In this document: positions 59,708-64,000 of the stretch, in pieces
Position numbering within the stretch: the first letter of the stretch is position 1
How the letters are laid out: every line of letters begins with the position of its first letter
Assembly: GCA_032622095.1 (NCBI GenBank)
Contig: CP136065.1
Coordinates: 59,947,094-60,011,093 of the forward strand
Source of the DNA: Siphonodentalium dalli
Lineage: Eukaryota; Mollusca; Scaphopoda; Gadilida; Siphonodentaliidae
DNA: 64,000 nt
Direction: 5' to 3'
Translations under genes and position numbers: made by a program
The notes under the pieces: model-generated
Told to the model about the DNA's origin: nothing
The model's input: only the letters and a program-made list of their open reading frames with translations
Databases searched by the model: none

Positions 59708-60165
59708 CCATGCTATGAATCTCTACTCTGCATGGTTAACACATTTTGTGACAGGAAGTGTACAGCATTGATAAACAGTGTAGGTAGTATATTTCTTAGT
59801 TATTACATGTGCCTTGATAATGCATTTCACTTTAGGTGAAGATTGTGACTCCAAATTGTTAAGTGACGTTGTGATCGATCTTGCTTTGCATCGCAATAAA
59901 ATTACGGAATTTCCAGGAATTTCTCCCGGATAATTATTTGCAATGTTTATTATGATATCGGCTCACAAAAGTCACAAAATGCATGCAATCTCGAGCTGGG
60001 ACCACCCCCTAATGTGCAGTAGATGATTGAGGAACAACTATTGACAAAGAAATATGTTTCCCGTCATGTTTGTTCAATGTTATAAAGTTCCCCGTCAGAA
60101 CGGGTCAGAACATCAAAAAGTACCCATGTTTTGTACCGGTGGAATATGATAGCCATAGTATAGAT
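59708..60165. mobile_element. Family D foldback element, diverged copy
   Basis: It begins ATGCTATGAATCTCTACTCT and ends TACCGGTGGAATATGATAGC, TAGATTCAT, with TCTCGAGCTGGGACC inside. It matches the foldback at 9491-10031, mostly on the right arm. Confidence 0.7.
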
Positions 60166-61783
60166 TCATTTTTTTAGTCCCAGGTATGTACAAAGGGCAA
60201 AGCTCGGCATGTCTCGGAGACAAGTATATATAACATGCTACTGTGCCCTACATCTACCAGATATCAATGTCCATATAATTTCAATACTTTATTTCAAAAA
60301 TAGGGACCTGAGACGGGTACACATTGGGAAGCTATGACTTGTGGTACAATAGGAATGTCTTACGTGGGAAGTTGGGAACCCCCTCCCAATTCAGGACACA
60401 TTCGCCACACCCCTGCCGACGAACTAAGTGGCATTATGGGTGGGTCCGCTATTATGTAGTTTCGATTCATGTTAAATATGTGGTATGTATCCCATATTTT
60501 TATTGCATATATTAAAATACATGCAAAATTGTGTGTATTTTGGGGCGGAAATATGACAAAAATCCTGAAATATAATACCACAACCCCCACCCCCGAATCA
60601 CCATACAAATTGTCCGAATGTTTACGTAATTTTCCCCGAAAATGCCCGAATTTCAAAGTCCCTGGCCCGTACGGATAATTAATAATTATATATGCAGATG
60701 TCAATCATACTGAATGTAGATGCTGATATTTTATAAATGTATACGTTAGTTATAACAAAATTCAATTCCATGTTGTTCTATAATTATCAAACAATGTGCA
60801 TGCCCATCACATGCAATTGTGACAATTCTATTTTGTTCCAAGCATATCTTCAATTCCACAATGTCCTATGTCGCGAGGACAGCATTCAAATAATTCCAGT
60901 TCAAAGCAGTGTTCAAAGTGGAAATAAGGCTAAAATGCTTAAAATGAGATGTGACAACCTGGAAGTTAAATACACTGAATTTCAACTACAAGGGACAAAA
61001 AAGAATACCTGATATCTTCGCGAGCAGTGAAAATACGAACTTCCCGTTTCGACTATTAGAAGCGTTATGAAATTCGGGTTTCAGCGATACCAATATCCCA
61101 TTTTCACCAAAAGGTCACTTATAGGACAACCTGGAAATCAGGTCGCGATGTACTAATCCATATTATTTAATATATACTATTCGGTTATAGCTGTTATACT
61201 GTTTATACTCGAAGTCGATATAGATATTTTGTCCACAAGGACCGGCGCATGCAATTGTTTATATTTGGACCCCCCCCCCCCCACCTTTTGTATGTTCTGT
61301 GAGTGTACACGTGATAATTATCCTTCAAATTTCGATGTCATGCTTGTAATTATTCAATGATTGTTTGGTTAGATCTGAACTAGGGGGGTCGGTCTGTCTA
61401 TACACTTACTTTCGTTATATCATATATACATGTATGATTTATGAGAAACAAACTATTAATTCTAAATGTGTGGAAAATGGATTCTCCTTCAAACTCTGAC
61501 AAAGTCAATAACTCTGACAAATATCTATGGACGAAGCCCAATGAATGTTCATATTCTTCTATCGAGGTTGGTCTACATGTATGCCCTGAACCTCCTTCTG
61601 TGTCAACCACTTTCAATACTGGTTGAAAAATCTAGCTATCAGAACAATTTCAACCTACTTATCTTTGGTCCGAAATATCCAGCTGGTGTTGTGTCAGGTT
61701 TCAAATTCCCTACTTCTGAGTATCAAAGTTTGGGGTAACACCCCAACCACAACTTGTTGACACTTCCCTGATATGGTACTCAC
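60166..61783. other. Intron sequence, nothing identified
   Basis: A C-rich run lies at 61269-61284. Several short frames (up to 114 codons at 60360-60704) lack motif or splice support. Confidence 0.4.
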
Positions 61784-61858
61784 CGATTGCGGTATCTTCT
61801 GGAAGCTTAATGTCGTCGGTCGGGAAGTTGACGAACTCCGGAGAAGCAAGCACAGAAA
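61784..61858 (-). CDS. Cadherin exon E1: start of an extracellular repeat
   Basis: Seventy-five bases between a TTTCAG acceptor and a strong GTGAGT donor, phase 1 at both ends. It encodes about 25 residues running through SPEFVNFPTDD to IKLPEDTAIG, the usual opening of a cadherin repeat: a Pro-x-Phe linker end, then a strand and the calcium-binding Glu-Asp followed by Gly. The final Gly codon is split and is completed by the next exon. The preceding exon must end in phase 1 and lies outside the window. A hairpin-bearing repeat begins about 30 bp upstream of its acceptor. Confidence 0.85.
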
Positions 61859-61888
61859 CTGAAATGATGTATCCTTCATTTAACCCTT

Positions 61889-62132
61889 TCATGACGGGAG
61901 CTGCGCTGGTGCAGCATTAAATACCCTATGCCAGTGTATTCTCTTATATATACGAGTCTTCCGTGGGAGTCTCGCATATATAATAGAATGCACTGGCTTA
62001 CAAGGTCAAGGTAAATATTAGCAGGCCAATGCATTTCTCTTATATATGCGAGGTACCTAAATGGGAGACTCGCATATATAAGAGAATTCATTGGCACGGT
62101 TTTCGCAAAGTTTCAGGAAGCTCCAGTCATGG
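61889..62132. mobile_element. Family C element with two hairpins
   Basis: Ends CATGACGGGAGCTGCGC and its near complement GGAAGCTCCAGTCATGG. Inside are two hairpins, 61930-61998 and 62023-62096, each built from CCAGTGTATTCTCTTATATA or its complement. Its left end lies about 30 bp upstream of the E1 acceptor. Confidence 0.8.
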
Positions 62133-63342
62133 AAGGATTGAAGCGACTCATAATCTTTCTGCATCAAATTAGACATACTAGTAACAGTAACGTCGCGGTG
62201 ATTATGCTATATATGTGCGTATGTTTACATTTGATGTTAGTTATTTTCGTATTACCACGTGACATTCGGGGTTGATATATCCCACATCAAGATAGGTCGA
62301 CACATACACGAACTATTCTAATATGCAGACTGTATATATTCTTCAGAGACTTAATTAATGATAAAACCCGTCGAAAGATACCAACCGTTTTCAACTTTCG
62401 GCTAAAAACGAGTTAAAAGTGATACTATAAATTTAATGCTCTTTATTTTCACAATAACTTTCACCACTAACATTGAAGCAAAGGGGACCAGCTAGTTTAC
62501 TAGGAATCAGGCGGCAGGTTCAATTTGGGTTACGGGCCATGCATGCAGACTAATGCGCGAAATTAAATTCGGCAACAGCTCTCTATATTTCTATTGCATG
62601 GAAGTAAAAATACATTTTAACCCGTTCTATACTAAAGCATCATTGATGAGCAGTTCTCCCATAGGAAATGTTCAGATAATAAGTTTAACAGACGTCCACT
62701 TTCCCCTCAATAAATAGGGCTCCTTGAGTCCTTCTATACATGCACTTTTATTTATCTGTCTTCTGCTTTTATCACTTTAACATCCCTCCAAATCAATACT
62801 AGACCATTCCGATGTACACTTTTTAACTGGTTTGGGGAGAATCCATTTACAATAGAAAGGGTTAATAATAGAGTTTCATGTCAAAGATAATACAATGATT
62901 GCTTAGTGAATGAACATGGCGATATAGTTGTCGTCTGCCATTGTTTTGTGACTACCCTATATAGTAGATATGTGTGTATTGGTGCCCAGGCAATGTCTAT
63001 TGTTGAATAGACTGGTTACTGGTCAAAAACCTGAAAACGTAGTATTACTATACGGTAGTAACCTGGCAATATTAGAATCACTGAACGCGCTTTAATCCTG
63101 TCTATACTAAATGGATTCTCCCAGTCAGTTAAACAGTGTGCATATGAATGTTCTATAATTCATTTGGAGGGTTGTTAATGTGATAAAGCAGACGACAGAC
63201 AAATACAAGTGCAGAAGGAGCCATATTTATTGAGGGAAATGTTTAGATAATAAGTTCAACAAATCGCTGTTGAACTTATTATCTGAACATTTCCTATTGG
63301 ATAACTACTCATCAATGATGCTTTAGGATAGAAAGGGGCTAA
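62133..63342. repeat. Flank with scattered GGAAATGTTCAGATAATAAG repeats
   Basis: The phrase GGAAATGTTCAGATAATAAG with ATCATTGATGAG occurs at 62640-62695 and, as a hairpin partner, at 63236-63330 (GATAATAAGTTCAACA pairing with its complement); a further copy is at 63822-63880. No exon upstream of E1 was found here. Confidence 0.6.
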
Positions 63343-63813
63343 ATGCCCACTTAATTTTCGAGTCGCCGATTATTATTTTTTATAGTCACTTGATATACGG
63401 TTATAATAACAATATATTCCATAAAATATGATTAAAATACTATGATTCATAACTATTTGAAACATCTGTGTCTCAGAAGATGTCCACAGAGAAATAGAAA
63501 ACTGCTAAAATCATAGAATGACTTCCCCCCTTTGGATCTCAGAATGCAACATAATTCAAACTTTTTCAATGGAAATGGAAGAACTATATTTTAATATATA
63601 GAGTTATCCCCCCTGCAATGATATTAATACTGCTTTTTATTGCAATCTAGATGACAAAACGCATTGGCAACTCAACAAAAACAACATGTCCTCAGTTTAT
63701 TACACTGGATAAGTTGATAATACAATATTTTGGAGCTTCCTCTTTCAAATGGTATATAATATGGCATATATTTTATATATGTGATTTGGGAGATCGAACA
63801 ATTAAGTGGACCT
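63343..63813. mobile_element. Family B TTAA miniature element
   Basis: 471 bp with termini ATGCCCACTTAATTTTCGAG and AATTAAGTGGACCT. The right flank is TTAA, the left a mutated CTAA. The interior matches the copies at 8551 and 29314. Confidence 0.87.
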
Positions 63814-64000
63814 TTAAACCTATTATCTGAACATGTCCTATGGGATAACTACTCATCAATGATGATCTAGTATAGAAAGGAGTTAATGTTAAAAACCGAA
63901 GAATACAATGGAGTATTGTTTTCTTCTGAGGCGATAGATTTTATGATGTCAACAAATTTCTCCGAGACACACCGATTGTGTATAATATACAATTCATGTA

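Larger units (their letters stand above)
10062..61858 (-). other. Cadherin gene locus (CDH23/Cad87A-like), 5'-partial
   Basis: Gene span assembled from the individual exons listed below, read from high to low coordinates. Exons are recognised by cadherin-repeat motifs flanked by AG acceptors and GT donors, and for most neighbours the reading phase joins correctly (0-0, or 1 to 2 leftover bases). The product is a single-pass membrane glycoprotein with several calcium-dependent extracellular cadherin repeats, expected to act in cell-cell adhesion at the plasma membrane. The repeat-linker style (DVQDVAP, PENT.AG, DGDHGSPNRI) is most like cadherin-23 and its insect relatives; this is from memory of the families, not a search. 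The tail shows no obvious catenin-binding region. The 5' end lies beyond the window. Phase gaps near 53.7-52.2 kb and 20.7-11.6 kb show that some coding sequence is not accounted for. Confidence 0.9.

Noticed and set aside
60360-60704. 114-codon minus-strand ORF
   Set aside because: No motif and no acceptor or donor that would fit it to the cadherin gene.

Overview
This window looks like intronic and gene-end DNA from an animal with large introns and a heavy load of small inverted-repeat transposons. A marine invertebrate, probably a mollusc or other lophotrochozoan, is my inference; the sequence does not prove the taxon. Nothing prokaryotic is present. The longest open frames are mostly read-through of tandem repeats, and the only convincing protein gene is split by spliceosomal introns.

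That gene is on the minus strand and covers most of the window. It encodes a transmembrane cadherin, read right to left from about 61858 to its stop at 10062. I place 16 exons, 14 firmly or fairly well and 2 weakly. Most are only 54-210 bp, with introns of 60 bp to about 8.6 kb. The 5' end (signal peptide and first repeats) is beyond the right edge. The exons encode at least four to five extracellular cadherin repeats with calcium-site motifs (DPD, DGD, DENDN, DYE). A membrane-adjacent region, one transmembrane helix, a basic stop-transfer and a tail of about 93 residues ending Ser-Ser-Ser-Leu follow; that ending fits a class I PDZ ligand. The repeat sequences feel closest to cadherin-23 and the insect Cad87A/Cad74A group. 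Two stretches of the protein (between 52.2 and 53.7 kb, and between 14.1 and 20.7 kb) lack expected coding sequence, so exons are missing from my model or have decayed.

Almost everything else is repeats. (1) Two families of TTAA-flanked miniature elements: family A, termini AGGTACTCAATCC, seven copies; family B, termini AGGCCCACTTAATTTT, three copies. One A copy sits inside a B copy. (2) Near-perfect hairpin elements with ends ACAGTAATG...CATTACTGT; two abut splice acceptors of the cadherin gene and three form a tandem array near 5.2-5.6 kb. (3) Foldback elements with long arms, including arrays of short palindromic units ('ladders') such as TTGCGCTTAAGCGCAA, TTAGTCA/TGACTAA and CCAAACCATCCAAT. 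One ladder encloses an 85-codon ORF, another is split by a 1.36-kb TA-flanked element. (4) Tandem arrays: a 30-bp minisatellite at 27.8-29.0 kb, a 122-bp GC-rich module at 40.1-41.8 kb, a 36-bp minisatellite touching a splice site at 37.5 kb, and an (AT)n tract at 38.0 kb. (5) Retroposon remains: a frameshifted LINE 3' end at 0.4-0.9 kb and probable SINE/LINE tails.

Layout: 0-10 kb, downstream flank of the cadherin gene, all repeats; 10-14.1 kb, last three exons; 14-20.7 kb, dyad array and an A/C-rich block of unknown nature; 20.7-37.8 kb, five exons with minisatellite and nested elements; 38-46 kb, a dense tandem/dispersed repeat field; 46-55.1 kb, exons of two or three repeats; 55-61.8 kb, the foldback ladder and one exon; 61.9-64 kb, further elements. 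I found no tRNA, rRNA, CRISPR array or second confident protein gene.
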